Notes: generated by a model from the letters alone, not told the origin. A stretch of DNA of 64,000 nt from Burkholderia sp. WP9 (GCF_900104795.1 NZ_FNTG01000002.1:1736001-1800000), one strand, 5' to 3'. Counted from the first letter of the stretch, positions 50,715 to 60,385 are shown. Translations and numbers: made by a program.

Positions 50715-53700
50715 TCAACGCGCGGGTTGCTCGTCGACTCCGTAGTGATCTGATAAGGCTTCGTGCAGCGAGATGGCCCGTTCGTCCATCTCGGTTGTCC
50801 AATGGCTGGAGTCGGCGCATAGCCTTTGCAACTGCCGGCATTCTTCGAAAAACCGCGGTTCCTGCACGACCACGAATGCACCGCTCGCGCTGTGCGCCCA
50901 GCCGGCCAACGCCTGCACGTCCTCTTCTTCGACAATCGCGAGCAGCCTCGGCAGATCTTTCTGCAAGTGGTCCCTGAGCATGGCCGTGTAACGCGCCTTG
51001 TCGTCCGCGCTGAGCGTGCTCGTTGCGTTGGCGACGGGAGGCGTGGAGTCCGCGGGAGCGGAAGCCGATGCCGATGCCGATGCCGAAGCCGAAGCCGATG
51101 CCGATGCCGATGCCGAAGCAGAAGCCACCTCAGCCTGCGCGGGCACCACCGCCAGCAAAGCCGCTTGCAGTTCGCTCAACGACGCTGGCTTGGAGACATA
51201 CCCGCTAAAGCCGCTCTCGTGCCAGCTCTGGGCCTGCTGCTCTTCGGCCACGGCACTGAAGGCCAGCACCGGCAGTTCCGCGTGCCGCTCGCGCAATGCC
51301 GCCAGCAGTTGGTGGCCATCCATGACCGGCATATGGATGTCGGTCAGCACCACCTCGAAGGGTGCGCGTTCGAACAACGTCAGCGCCTGCTGCCCATCCG
51401 CGGCGATCGTGGGCACGCAGCCGAGCGCCGCCAGTTGCTCGGCGATCAGGTTCTGAATCAGAGGATTGTCTTCGGCGACGAGGACTGCAAGACCCAACAA
51501 CGCGGGATCGATCTCAGCAGCAGGCACAGCGCAGACGCGCGCGGACCCTTCGTCCAGCGCGGCGGCCGTGCCTTCGACAGCCAGCTCGACTGCGGTCAAA
51601 CACGCGGTCCGGCTGAACTCGCTCACTTCGAGCACACCCTGACCGCGCGCCTCCGGCCGGGTCGGGCCGCCGCTCGTCATCCACACCGCGCCGACCGCCT
51701 GCAACGCGCGCAACGTAGCAATCGCTTCGAGATCGTATTCACCGGACACGATCAACACTACCGGCCGATTCGCTTTCAACCATGCCTGCGCGTCGGCGAG
51801 CAACACCACTGCGTGGCTCGACCAGCCCGCTCGCTGAAGCCAGCCGTCCAGAAACTCGCCGGCTTGCTGCTCGGTGCACAACACGAGCGCCGTCCCGCGT
51901 GGCGCGGGGAGACTCGCCGACGCGCGCTGCTCGTCGGGCACCGCGACGAGCGGGATCGATACGTGAAATACGCTGCCCGCGCCAGGCACGCTTTCGGCGG
52001 AAATCCGACCGCCCATCAATTCGCACAGGCGCGCGCAGATCACGAGCCCGAGACCGGTGCCGCCAGTGCCGCGCGACGTACCCAACTCCCCTTGCACGAA
52101 TGGCTTGAACAGTCGTGCCAGAAGCGCCTCGCTCATGCCGGCGCCGGAGTCCGAAACCCGGCAGCGTAGCGTCGGGCGGCCCAGCGAGTCGTCCTTCACT
52201 TCCGCGTACAGCGTAATCTTGCCGGAGGACGTGAATTTGAAAGCGTTGCTCAACAGGTTGTTGACGACTTGCGCGATTCGCATGCGATCGCCGATCAGGG
52301 TGCAGTCGAGTGTCGGCGAAAGGAGTGCATAGAAACGGATCGGGCGGTCTCCGCGCATCGGCGCGTGAGAGAACGCGATGTTTTCAAAGTCGTCGATGGG
52401 GCGGAAGGCGTCGTTCGCGAGCAGCATCTCGCCGGCATCCATCTTCGAGAAGTCGAGTATGTCGTTGACGACGCGGCGCAGCGCATCGGACGCCACGCCC
52501 AACGTTGCAAGCCGCTGCGCATGCGCCTCGAGACCGGGTGTGCGTGCGAGCAGTTCGAGATTGCCGAGCAGCGCATTCAACGGCGTGCGGATTTCGTGGC
52601 TCATCGCCGCAAAGAAATTCGTCCTCGCACGCATCATGGCGTCCGACGCCTGCTGCGCGTGCCGCAATTGTTGTTCGAGCAGGGTCTGAGCGGTGACGTC
52701 GAGAATCGCGCAAAACAGCACGTTCTCACCGGCGTACCGCGCGGGCGCATAGGTAAACTGCAAGAACCGCGCGGGCGTAGCGCCTTCGTCTGACGACGGC
52801 GAAGCCGACGCCTGCGGGTGCGGCTGAGCGACCACGACGAAAGCGGTGATCCGTGCAATTGCCGCGGCCGAAGGTTTATCAGACGTCTGCGTGCGAAATT
52901 CGCTCACAATATGCGGCGGCAACCGGTTGCTGCCTGGTTCGAACGGCAGCAACTCCGCTGCCAGCGCGTTGACGGTCAGAATGGAATAGTCGCTTTGCCG
53001 AACGACGCACAGACCGACCGGCGTCGCACTCACCAGAACATGATTGATGGTCTCACTTTCCAATGAGCGGGAAGTCTCGGCAAATGCATTGCGCAGCAGC
53101 CGAAGTCCGAAATAACGCGCCGTCAGCGCAACCGCCAGAAGGATCAGCGCCGCGAGGCCGCCGATCACAGCGAGTTGCCAGCCAAGCGCGACAGCAAGCG
53201 CGCCCCACGACATATAGCCGACCAGGAAGCCAAACCCAGGCTTCAGCGGCTCATGAAAGATCACGCCTTCACGCCCGTAATGAAATACATGCGACGGCGT
53301 TGCCGCCACCGTCTGTTGCAACATTTTGCCGGTCGGCGCGCTGATCGGCTCCGAGGAAACGACAATGCGGTGATCCGCGGTCATGAGCAGTATCGTGCCC
53401 TCGTTGCCGGGTGGCGCAATGCGCCTCGCGAGCACATCGAGCCGGATCGTCATGCTGATCAGCGTAGTGGGCGTGTCGCCGTCGTAGTAGACGCTCACCG
53501 CGGAGATCACCGGCACGTTCTCCAGCGGATCGACATACGGACCGAGCCAGACACGCTCGCCTTTGCCGGGCAGGCGCTTGCCGGTTTGCACCTCGAGTTG
53601 GCGCTCGAGCGTGTCGCGCAGCGTCCTTATGACTGCCAGCCGCTGCTGGGGCATGGCGGACAGGTCCGCTGCGGCGGCTTTTCCCGCCACCGGTTGCGAG

Positions 53701-54254
53701 AGCGAAGGCAGGATCACCGCATAGTCTTCCTTCAGCCCGACCAGCGTTGCCCGTTGCTGCAACTCGAAGGCCTGCTGCGTCGCAAGTGTCGACTGCGACG
53801 CTTCGTAGAGGCGGCCAAGCTTCTCGCCGAGTCGTGCGCCCCACGCGGCGACGGTGGCTTCGCCGACCAGCATGTCGAAGCCCGCGTCGATCCTGTCCAC
53901 CTTGCCGCTCACCATGCCGGTCCGTCGAACCGATTGCTGAATGGCATCCGGCGCGCTGCGCACCTGGACAGCGGTGTAGTAATAGTCGAACGTGAGCTCG
54001 ACGCGTCGCGAGAACGACTCCTCCTGGTGCAGCAGAAGGGAGATGTCGGTTGCATTTTGCGACGCGAAAGTGCGGCGATAGTCGAGTTGCGCGAGCCCGG
54101 CAACGACAGCCAGCACGAGCGCGAAAATCGCCACGATCAGCATGAGGGAACCGATCGTCGCCAGATAAACCCGTTGTTGGCGCTTCGCGTTCTGCGCGAG
54201 CGTGGCGAAAGCCAGCGCCAATGACTCTTGTGTGCGGTCGAGGATCTTCTGCAT
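50715..54254 (-). CDS. Large hybrid sensor histidine kinase (BvgS/EvgS-like)
   Basis: An 1179-residue membrane kinase. Transmembrane 1 is residues 31-55, the periplasmic sensor 56-350 and transmembrane 2 about 352-378. A PAS-like region spans 400-520, HisKA has His553 (MSHEIRTPL), then the ATPase domain (NNLLSNAFKFT, SDSGAGM, GGTGLGL). Residues 785-895 are a degenerate receiver without phosphoacceptor motifs. Residues 922-1038 are an intact receiver with Asp972 (VVLTDIHMPVMDG). A Ser-Ala repeat (1044-1066) links to an HPt domain with His1121 (GWAHSASGAF). It runs a phosphorelay; the partner regulator is not in this window. The ligand is unknown. Confidence 0.93.
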   Translation of the reverse strand: MQKILDRTQESLALAFATLAQNAKRQQRVYLATIGSLMLIVAIFALVLAVVAGLAQLDYRRTFASQNATDISLLLHQEESFSRRVELTFDYYYTAVQVRSAPDAIQQSVRRTGMVSGKVDRIDAGFDMLVGEATVAAWGARLGEKLGRLYEASQSTLATQQAFELQQRATLVGLKEDYAVILPSLSQPVAGKAAAADLSAMPQQRLAVIRTLRDTLERQLEVQTGKRLPGKGERVWLGPYVDPLENVPVISAVSVYYDGDTPTTLISMTIRLDVLARRIAPPGNEGTILLMTADHRIVVSSEPISAPTGKMLQQTVAATPSHVFHYGREGVIFHEPLKPGFGFLVGYMSWGALAVALGWQLAVIGGLAALILLAVALTARYFGLRLLRNAFAETSRSLESETINHVLVSATPVGLCVVRQSDYSILTVNALAAELLPFEPGSNRLPPHIVSEFRTQTSDKPSAAAIARITAFVVVAQPHPQASASPSSDEGATPARFLQFTYAPARYAGENVLFCAILDVTAQTLLEQQLRHAQQASDAMMRARTNFFAAMSHEIRTPLNALLGNLELLARTPGLEAHAQRLATLGVASDALRRVVNDILDFSKMDAGEMLLANDAFRPIDDFENIAFSHAPMRGDRPIRFYALLSPTLDCTLIGDRMRIAQVVNNLLSNAFKFTSSGKITLYAEVKDDSLGRPTLRCRVSDSGAGMSEALLARLFKPFVQGELGTSRGTGGTGLGLVICARLCELMGGRISAESVPGAGSVFHVSIPLVAVPDEQRASASLPAPRGTALVLCTEQQAGEFLDGWLQRAGWSSHAVVLLADAQAWLKANRPVVLIVSGEYDLEAIATLRALQAVGAVWMTSGGPTRPEARGQGVLEVSEFSRTACLTAVELAVEGTAAALDEGSARVCAVPAAEIDPALLGLAVLVAEDNPLIQNLIAEQLAALGCVPTIAADGQQALTLFERAPFEVVLTDIHMPVMDGHQLLAALRERHAELPVLAFSAVAEEQQAQSWHESGFSGYVSKPASLSELQAALLAVVPAQAEVASASASASASASASASASASASAPADSTPPVANATSTLSADDKARYTAMLRDHLQKDLPRLLAIVEEEDVQALAGWAHSASGAFVVVQEPRFFEECRQLQRLCADSSHWTTEMDERAISLHEALSDHYGVDEQPAR
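51058..51123. repeat. GCCGAT/GCCGAA hexamer repeat inside the kinase gene
   Basis: About 11 units of 6 bases (GCCGAT and GCCGAA) encode the Ser-Ala linker between receiver and HPt on the minus strand. The repeat type is the same as at 6985-7032. Confidence 0.85.
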
Positions 54255-54555
54255 CAGCTCGCTGGAATAGCGGATTCGTGCAGGCAGACCACTGCGAAAT
54301 CGAGGGACGAACTACGTCTGCAGGCCTTATATACGGGCGCAGTGTAGCCCTTTTGAAGGTATCGCGCGACGCATCCGGCACCGTTTCCGGCGGCATCCGG
54401 ACACACATCAGACAACCTTGCATTAACGGCCCGACCCCGGCTAAACCTGAGTGGTTTACTGGGAAACCCTAAAGGGCACGGGGTTAATTGCCGTTAATCC
54501 TTGCGACCCAGTAAGCAGCGCGCGCACATGCGCGTCAGCACCAGCAAGGAAAGCC
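54255..54555. other. Divergent promoter region between kinase and PAS chemoreceptor
   Basis: About 300 bases separating the kinase and chemoreceptor starts. It holds the FliA-like promoter at 54470. No promoter was recognised for the kinase. Confidence 0.5.
54470..54497 (+). promoter_or_regulatory. FliA (sigma-28)-like promoter of the PAS chemoreceptor
   Basis: TAAA, 16 bases, then GCCGTTAA, against the consensus TAAA-N15-GCCGATAA. The -10 element matches at seven of eight bases and is the same as the other chemoreceptor's. It is about 59 bases upstream of the ATG. Confidence 0.6.
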
Positions 54556-56259
54556 ATGCGCAATAACCAGCCTGTCACCGGGCACGAGTACGAGTACCCT
54601 TCGTCGAATATGCTTGTCTCCGCGACCGACCTGACCGGCCGCATCCAGTACTGCAACCCCGCTTTCATCGCCGTCTCGGGCTTTACGCGCGACGAGCTGA
54701 TCGGCCAGCCGCACAACCTGATCCGTCATCCGGACATGCCGCGCGAGGCCTTCGCCGACATGTGGGCGACGATCCGCGACGGCCGCCCATGGACGGCGCT
54801 CGTGAAGAACCGCCGCAAGAATGGCGATCACTACTGGGTGCAGGCCAACGTCACGCCGGTGGTCGAAAAAGGCACTGTGGTCGGCTATTTGAGCGTGCGC
54901 GTGAAACCGGAACGTGACGCGGTGCGCGCCGCCGAGACGCTGTACGCGCGCATGCGCGCAGGCGAGGCGCGCGGCATCCGGCTGCGCCGCGGCGTGGTGG
55001 TGCGCACCGGCCTGCTCGGGCGTCTGCAGGCGCTGATGCGCCTGCCTGTCGCCACGCGCGCGGCGGCCGGCTACGCGATCACGTTGCTGGCGCTGCTGCT
55101 GACCGGCCTCGTGGCTTGGGAAGGCACGCCGCCTGTGCCGTTCTGGATTGCGTTCGGCGTGACCGCGGTCGTCAGCATCGTGTCGTGGCAGATGTTGAAG
55201 CGGCAACTCGCCGCACCGATCAGCGATATGTCGGGATTCGCCACACGGCTCGCCGCGGGCGATCTGACCGCGGATCTGCAAATCGCGCGCCACGACGATC
55301 TTGGCGAAGTGCTCCAGGCACTGAATCAGTTGAAGGCGAATCTCGCCGCAATCGTCTACGACGTGCGCGCGCAGATCACCGGCATGCTCGACAACGCCCG
55401 CGAGATTTCCAGCGGCAATGTGGATCTTGCGCGGCGCACGGAGTTGCAGGCGGCGTCGCTCGAGGAAACCGCCGCCACCATGGAAGAGCTAACCACCACG
55501 GTGCAGGCCAACGCCGACGCCACCGTGCGCGCGCTCGATCTGGCGCGGGACGCGCAGGCAGCCGCAGCAGTCGGCGGCAAGATCGCGGGCCAGGTCGAGC
55601 AGACCATGGCCGGCATCACGGCGGCGTCGCAGCGTATCGCCGACATTACGAGCGTGATCGACGGCATTGCATTCCAGACCAACATTCTCGCGCTCAATGC
55701 GGCCGTCGAAGCCGCGCGGGCGGGCGAAGCAGGCCGCTCGTTCGCCGTGGTCGCGAGCGAAGTGCGAATGCTGGCGCAACGCTGCGCGGCGTCGTCGAAG
55801 GAAATCAAGTCGGTGGTCGAAGCGAGTACGACCGAAGTCGCGGCGGGCACGGAACTGGTTGCGCGCACCACCTCGCAAATGCGCGTGATCGACGAAGCGG
55901 TGGGCCGCGTGTCGTCGATCATCGTCGAAGTGGCGAATGCCAGCAGCGAACAGGCGGAAGGGATTCGCCAGGTCAATCAGGCGGTCTCGCATCTGGATGG
56001 CGCCATGCAGCAGAACGCGGCGCTCGTCGAGCAGGCGGCGGCGACCGCGCAGCGTCTCGCGGAACAGGCCGACGTGCTGGATGAGGCGGTGCGTCTGTTC
56101 ACCGTTGCGCAAGCCACGCCCGCGCAACGCGTCACCAGCACGAAGCGTCATCAGGGCTTCACGCCCGATGCCGCGCAAACCGTTGCCGCCGACATCGAGC
56201 GACGCAGCGCGCCGGGCGTCGCACGCGATCTCGAACAGGACGAAGCCACAATGGTCTGA
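54556..56259 (+). CDS. PAS-containing methyl-accepting chemotaxis protein (Aer type)
   Basis: A 567-residue chemoreceptor without a periplasmic sensor. Residues 1-110 form a cytoplasmic PAS domain ([45 protein letters not shown]) like the FAD-binding PAS of Aer. Two adjacent transmembrane helices lie at about 170-215, then HAMP. The signalling domain includes [17 protein letters not shown] and the tip [26 protein letters not shown]. It probably senses redox or oxygen. AAGGAAAGCC precedes the ATG. A FliA-like promoter lies upstream and a strong terminator follows. Confidence 0.94.
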   Translation: MRNNQPVTGHEYEYPSSNMLVSATDLTGRIQYCNPAFIAVSGFTRDELIGQPHNLIRHPDMPREAFADMWATIRDGRPWTALVKNRRKNGDHYWVQANVTPVVEKGTVVGYLSVRVKPERDAVRAAETLYARMRAGEARGIRLRRGVVVRTGLLGRLQALMRLPVATRAAAGYAITLLALLLTGLVAWEGTPPVPFWIAFGVTAVVSIVSWQMLKRQLAAPISDMSGFATRLAAGDLTADLQIARHDDLGEVLQALNQLKANLAAIVYDVRAQITGMLDNAREISSGNVDLARRTELQAASLEETAATMEELTTTVQANADATVRALDLARDAQAAAAVGGKIAGQVEQTMAGITAASQRIADITSVIDGIAFQTNILALNAAVEAARAGEAGRSFAVVASEVRMLAQRCAASSKEIKSVVEASTTEVAAGTELVARTTSQMRVIDEAVGRVSSIIVEVANASSEQAEGIRQVNQAVSHLDGAMQQNAALVEQAAATAQRLAEQADVLDEAVRLFTVAQATPAQRVTSTKRHQGFTPDAAQTVAADIERRSAPGVARDLEQDEATMV

Positions 56260-56373
56260 TAGATCGGCGTTACTCCCACCTCGACAGCCCAGTATTGGCG
56301 CAGCAGGATGGATCCCGTCAGCGCCCAGTTGGTTGTAAGGGCAGGCTGACCCAAGTAACAACGGCGTTTAGCG

Positions 56374-56406
56374 GCCCGTCCCACTCATGGACGGGCTATT
56401 TTTTTG
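56374..56406 (+). terminator. Rho-independent terminator
   Basis: GCCCGTCC-CACTCAT-GGACGGGC followed by TATTTTTTT. It ends the chemoreceptor transcript about 115 bases beyond its stop. Confidence 0.92.
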
Positions 56407-56808
56407 CCGGCTCTCACCACCTCTCACCACTTTCGACATCGCACTGCCCTATTCGCGCGCAGCTGGTCTGCGCGATGCACTAGCGCGGAGCGACCGACCG
56501 GCAGTGGGTCGCCGCATCCGCCTAACCAATGCGCGCGTCAACAGCGTGACAGTCATGGAGAAGAAGCGCACCGCCTCGGGGCACGAAAAATGCATTCGTC
56601 GTTGCCGGGAGTCGCGTTAAACTGGTTATCACGGCGGGACGTCACGACACGCGTTGCCCGGCGGGCCGCGCCAGTCAACACGCCTGGCGGTACGCGGCAC
56701 ACAGGCCGGTGAACGGGCAAATCCGTAGAGCGTGACCGTGGCGCGACAGACGTCGCACTATCCTGCCCGTACAATGGCTCGATCAACAACGGAACAAGGA
56801 CAACTTCG
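56407..56808. other. Intergenic region, no gene seen
   Basis: About 400 bases with a perfect 10-base direct repeat CTCTCACCAC (56411-56430). It presumably holds the promoter of the 83-residue gene. No gene or promoter is recognised. Confidence 0.5.
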
Positions 56809-57060
56809 ATGCGCACTACCGGGTCCTCCGGGTCAATGGCCCTGCTCACCGAATACGACGACGCAACGGCGCGCGAACTCCGCTCGCTGCGCCTCGAATC
56901 GACAGAAGACGGCAAAGGCATTCTTTTGATCGAAGTCGATGAGCGCAAGCCAGGCATTCACCGCGAAGTGCGCTACGAAATCACGCCAGCCGAACTGATT
57001 GCCGCGATTCGCGCGCATGGCGCCGAACTGCCAGGCGAACAGCACAATCATCGTCAATGA
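56809..57060 (+). CDS. 83-residue conserved hypothetical protein
   Basis: A short soluble protein, acidic, with MALLTEYDDATARELRSL near the start and a core of IEVDERKPGIHREVRYEITPAELIAAIRAHG. It is predicted to be alpha/beta. AAGGACAACTTCG before the ATG is a good ribosome-binding site. A strong hairpin lies eight bases past the stop. No family is recognised. Confidence 0.78.
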   Translation: MRTTGSSGSMALLTEYDDATARELRSLRLESTEDGKGILLIEVDERKPGIHREVRYEITPAELIAAIRAHGAELPGEQHNHRQ

Positions 57061-57067
57061 AATACAT

Positions 57068-57104
57068 CACGCGGCATTGCACTCGGGTGCAATTGCCGCG
57101 TGAC
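57068..57104 (+). terminator. Hairpin directly after the 83-residue gene
   Basis: TCACGCGGCATTGCAC pairs with GTGCAATTGCCGCGTGA (one bulged base, loop TCGG). It starts eight bases beyond the stop. There is no T run, so it may stabilise the RNA or terminate weakly. Confidence 0.5.
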
Positions 57105-57399
57105 GCTTACGCGGCGCCGCTCTTAAATTGCTTACCGATACGACGCCTACGGCATATCAATCGGGCATTATTTCCGCTTCGGCATGCGGCGTGTCATTCA
57201 AGCCTTTTCGCTTTGTTCGAATTGCGCTCCTAATGCGCCTTTCGAACGGTTCAGTGTGCTTGCGATAACGCTTTGAACGCCCGAATAACGGACGTCTTTT
57301 CGGGGCGTTTCCTCGTCTCGAAAATGCGTCCATAATCCTTGCATTCTCCTTCGCATTCCCTACCTGCGCCGCGCCCGAAAGGGCTGCGGATGTAAGCCG
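57105..57399. other. Intergenic region upstream of the DedA-rhodanese gene
   Basis: About 295 bases with a moderate A+T content. It should contain the promoter of the next gene. No clear element is recognised. Confidence 0.45.
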
Positions 57400-58392
57400 A
57401 TGCTACATGATCTCGTCGAGCAGTATGGGCCGGCGCTCGTGTTCGTGAACGTGCTCGCCGCCTCGATCGGGCTGCCGGTTCCGGCCATGCCCTCGCTCGT
57501 GCTGTTCGGGGCGATGGCGGCCATGCATCCCGGCTCAGTGGGCACGCAGTTGGCGCCGGTGCTCATCCTGTCGATATTCGCCACGCTGATCGGTGACAGC
57601 GCGTGGTATTTCGCCGGCCGGATGTACGGCGGCAACACGCTGAAAGCGATTTGCCGGCTGTCGCTCTCGCGTGACACCTGCGTGAAAAAGACCGAACGGT
57701 TTTTCGGCCGCTGGGGTGTGCGCGTGCTGGCCGTGGCCAAGTTCGTGCCGGGCCTGTCGATCGTCTCGATTCCGATGGCGGGCGCCATGGGCACGCGCTA
57801 TCGCACGTTTCTCACTTACGACAGCATCGGCGCCGCGTTGTGGTCCGGTACGGGCCTGATCATCGGTGCGTTGTTCGCGAAGCAGATCGATATGCTGTTC
57901 GCCCTGGCCGGGCGCCTCGGCCGCACCGCCGCGCTGGTCGCGGTCGCGTTGCTGCTGGCGTATGCCGCGTACCGCTGGATCCGCCGGCGCCAGCTGATTG
58001 CGAAGCTCGCGTCGGCGCGCATCGAAGTCGACGAACTGGCGGCGCTGGTGAAGGCCGGCAAGACGCCGGTGCTGTTCGACATCCGTTCGCATGAGAAGCG
58101 CAAGCTCGATCCGTTCGTGATTCCGGGCTCGCAATTCGCCGACGAGCGGCAGCTCGACGAGATCGTCGCGACCTATCCGCGCGATCAAAAGTTGGTGATC
58201 TACTGTTCCTGCCCGAATGAGATTTCCGCGGCATGGATGGCCAAACAATTGAACGAAGCCGGCTTCTCCGACGTGCTGCCGCTGCGCGGTGGCATGGAAG
58301 CCTGGCGCGACTCGGGCAAGCCGGTGGATTCGCTGCCCGACATGCCGCCGCCGGAAGTGGCGGTCGAGGACGTCGCGCCGAAGGCCGTGTAG
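57400..58392 (+). CDS. DedA-family membrane protein fused to a rhodanese domain
   Basis: A 330-residue fusion. Residues 1-200 form a DedA/VTT membrane domain with about five spans and the core FVPGLSIVSIPMAGAMG. After the last span (ALVAVALLLAYAAYRW) and a short linker, residues 220-310 form a rhodanese domain with the active-site Cys in LVIYCSCPNE and the usual GMEAWRDSGKPV end. DedA proteins are flippases or ion-coupled transporters for membrane lipids. The joined domain suggests sulfur transfer or a sensor role near the membrane. The next gene, 90 bases on, is a cNMP/FAD fusion in the same direction. Confidence 0.9.
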   Translation: MLHDLVEQYGPALVFVNVLAASIGLPVPAMPSLVLFGAMAAMHPGSVGTQLAPVLILSIFATLIGDSAWYFAGRMYGGNTLKAICRLSLSRDTCVKKTERFFGRWGVRVLAVAKFVPGLSIVSIPMAGAMGTRYRTFLTYDSIGAALWSGTGLIIGALFAKQIDMLFALAGRLGRTAALVAVALLLAYAAYRWIRRRQLIAKLASARIEVDELAALVKAGKTPVLFDIRSHEKRKLDPFVIPGSQFADERQLDEIVATYPRDQKLVIYCSCPNEISAAWMAKQLNEAGFSDVLPLRGGMEAWRDSGKPVDSLPDMPPPEVAVEDVAPKAV

Positions 58393-58482
58393 CGCAAGCA
58401 GCGCAACTTGCATTTGCGCCATTCGGCGCCGCGCCGCTTCGCCTCCCGTTCGATCCGTCAATGAACACGAAGGAGCGGTTCA

Positions 58483-60216
58483 ATGCTTTCGACTCAAGAA
58501 ACTGAAGCACAACAACAAGCGGAAGGGCAACAGCAGGCCGTCGTCGCCGACGCGCCGTTTTCGTCTCTCTCGACGCGCATGCATCAGATGTTCCCCGCGC
58601 TCACCTGCGCGGAAATCGGTCGCCTGCGGCGGTTCGGCGAGATCGGTCACTGGAAGGCGGGTGAGCTGCTGTTCGAGACCGGCCACACCGGTCCCGGCAT
58701 GTTCGTGCTGCTCGAAGGACGCGTGAAAGTCTATCAGCGCGATGGCATCGGGCGTGAAGTCCTGATCGGCGAGCACGGCGCAGGGCATTTTCTTGCCGAA
58801 GTCGGTCAATTGTCGGGACGGCCCGCGCTGGTCAACGGCATGGCGCTCAGTTCGGTGGAGGCATTGCTGATTCCACCGGAGGGGCTGCGCGCATTGATCG
58901 TCGCCGAAGCGGAACTCGGCGAGCGCATCATGCGCGCGTTGATTCTGCGGCGCGTGTCGCTGATCGAAAAAGGCGCCGGCGGGCCGATCCTGATCGGCAG
59001 CAGTAACGACGCGCGGCTTGTCATGCTGCAAGGCTTTCTGTCGCGCAACGGCCATCCCCATTCCGTGATCGACGAACGCGACGAAGACGCGTTGCGTCTC
59101 ATCGAGCAATTCGCCGCGCAAAAAGAAGACATGCCGCTGGTGATCTGCCCGGACGGCTCGGTGCTGCGTCATCCGAGCATGCCGGAACTTGCCACGTGCC
59201 TGGGCTTGCTGCCCGATCTCGACGATGCGCATGTGTACGACGTCGCGATTGTCGGCGCGGGCCCGGCTGGGCTCGCCACCGCTGTGTACGCGGCCTCCGA
59301 AGGCCTGTCGGTGATCGTGCTGGACAGCCGCGCGCCAGGCGGCCAGGCCGGCGCAAGTTCACGAATCGAAAACTATCTCGGCTTTCCGACCGGTATTTCC
59401 GGCCAGGCGTTGGCCGGCCGCGCATTCGTGCAAGCGCAGAAATTCGGCGCGCACGTCGCGATTCCGGTCAACGTGAAGGCGCTGCATTGCGCAGAGCGGC
59501 CACATCGGCTGGAACTGAAGTGCGGCGGGCATATCACGGCGCGCGCCATTGTGATTGCGAGCGGCGCGGTTTACCGGCGCCCGGCGCTCGAAGGGCTAGA
59601 CCGCTTCGAAGGGCGCGGGGTCTACTACTGGGCGTCGCCCGTCGAAGCGAAGCTGTGCAAGCGCCAGGAAGTCGTGCTGGTGGGCGGCGGCAACTCGGCC
59701 GGCCAGGCGATCGTGTATCTGGCCACGCATGCGGCCAAAGTCCACGTGCTGATCCGGCGCAGTGGTTTTGAAGCCACCATGTCGCGCTATCTGATCGACC
59801 GGATCCGCTCGTTGCCGAATGTGTTCGTGCATCCGAATTCGGAAATCGGCAAGCTGGATGCCGACGAAAGCGGCTTGTCGTCAGTCCGCCTGAAAAAACC
59901 GTTGCCCGATGGCACCGATCATTTCGACACGCGCCATCTGTTCCTGTTCACCGGCGCGGATCCGAATACCGACTGGCTGCGCACCTGCGGCGTGGAACTC
60001 GACGACAAGGGCTTCGTGCTGACGGGCACGAGCGTTGAAGGAGCGTCGGTCTGCGATCTCGCCACCACGGTCGAAGGCGTGTACGCGATCGGCGACGCTC
60101 GCGCCGGCTCGACGAAACGGGTGGCGGCGGCGGTCGGAGAAGGCGCTGCCGTGGTCGCTCAAATCCATCAACTACTGGCAGTGACAGCGGGCGACGCGGT
60201 CGCGCTGGGCGCCTGA
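58483..60216 (+). CDS. cNMP-binding domain fused to a thioredoxin-reductase-like flavoprotein
   Basis: A 577-residue cytosolic fusion. Residues 30-150 are a cyclic-nucleotide-binding fold (WKAGELLFETGHTGPGMFVLLEGRVKVYQRDG). Residues 165-245 are a thioredoxin-like middle (ILIGSSNDARLVMLQGFLSRNG ... VICPDGSVLRHPSMPELATCLGL). Residues 250-577 are a thioredoxin-reductase fold with GAGPAGLATA (FAD), GGGNSAGQA (NADPH) and YAIGDARAGSTKRVAAAVGEGA. The redox CxxC that follows YY in thioredoxin reductases is WASP here. AAGGAGCGGTTCA precedes the ATG. It is probably one operon with the DedA-rhodanese gene. Confidence 0.92.
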   Translation: MLSTQETEAQQQAEGQQQAVVADAPFSSLSTRMHQMFPALTCAEIGRLRRFGEIGHWKAGELLFETGHTGPGMFVLLEGRVKVYQRDGIGREVLIGEHGAGHFLAEVGQLSGRPALVNGMALSSVEALLIPPEGLRALIVAEAELGERIMRALILRRVSLIEKGAGGPILIGSSNDARLVMLQGFLSRNGHPHSVIDERDEDALRLIEQFAAQKEDMPLVICPDGSVLRHPSMPELATCLGLLPDLDDAHVYDVAIVGAGPAGLATAVYAASEGLSVIVLDSRAPGGQAGASSRIENYLGFPTGISGQALAGRAFVQAQKFGAHVAIPVNVKALHCAERPHRLELKCGGHITARAIVIASGAVYRRPALEGLDRFEGRGVYYWASPVEAKLCKRQEVVLVGGGNSAGQAIVYLATHAAKVHVLIRRSGFEATMSRYLIDRIRSLPNVFVHPNSEIGKLDADESGLSSVRLKKPLPDGTDHFDTRHLFLFTGADPNTDWLRTCGVELDDKGFVLTGTSVEGASVCDLATTVEGVYAIGDARAGSTKRVAAAVGEGAAVVAQIHQLLAVTAGDAVALGA

Positions 60217-60235
60217 AACAATCTCTCCTGAACCG

Positions 60236-60266
60236 CCCGCCGGCCTTGCAACCGCCGGCCGGCGGG
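60236..60266 (+). terminator. GC-rich hairpin after the flavoprotein gene
   Basis: CCCGCCGGCC-N11-GGCCGGCGGG is a perfect 10-bp stem starting 20 bases past the stop codon. No T run follows. Adjacent GTAAC-CTGCT-GTTAC (60266-60280) is a small dyad. Confidence 0.5.
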
Positions 60267-60385
60267 TAACCTGCTGTTACACACCCCTTCAACTGGTTGC
60301 ACCTGCTTTTCTTACTGTCTCGTAATATTGTAGTCAGCCATTCGACAGCGAATGGCCGGCTCTTTCGACACGACAGGAGACAAGC

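Noticed and set aside
56411..56430. CTCTCACCAC direct repeat
   Set aside because: Only two 10-base copies and no neighbouring gene feature; too little to propose a role.
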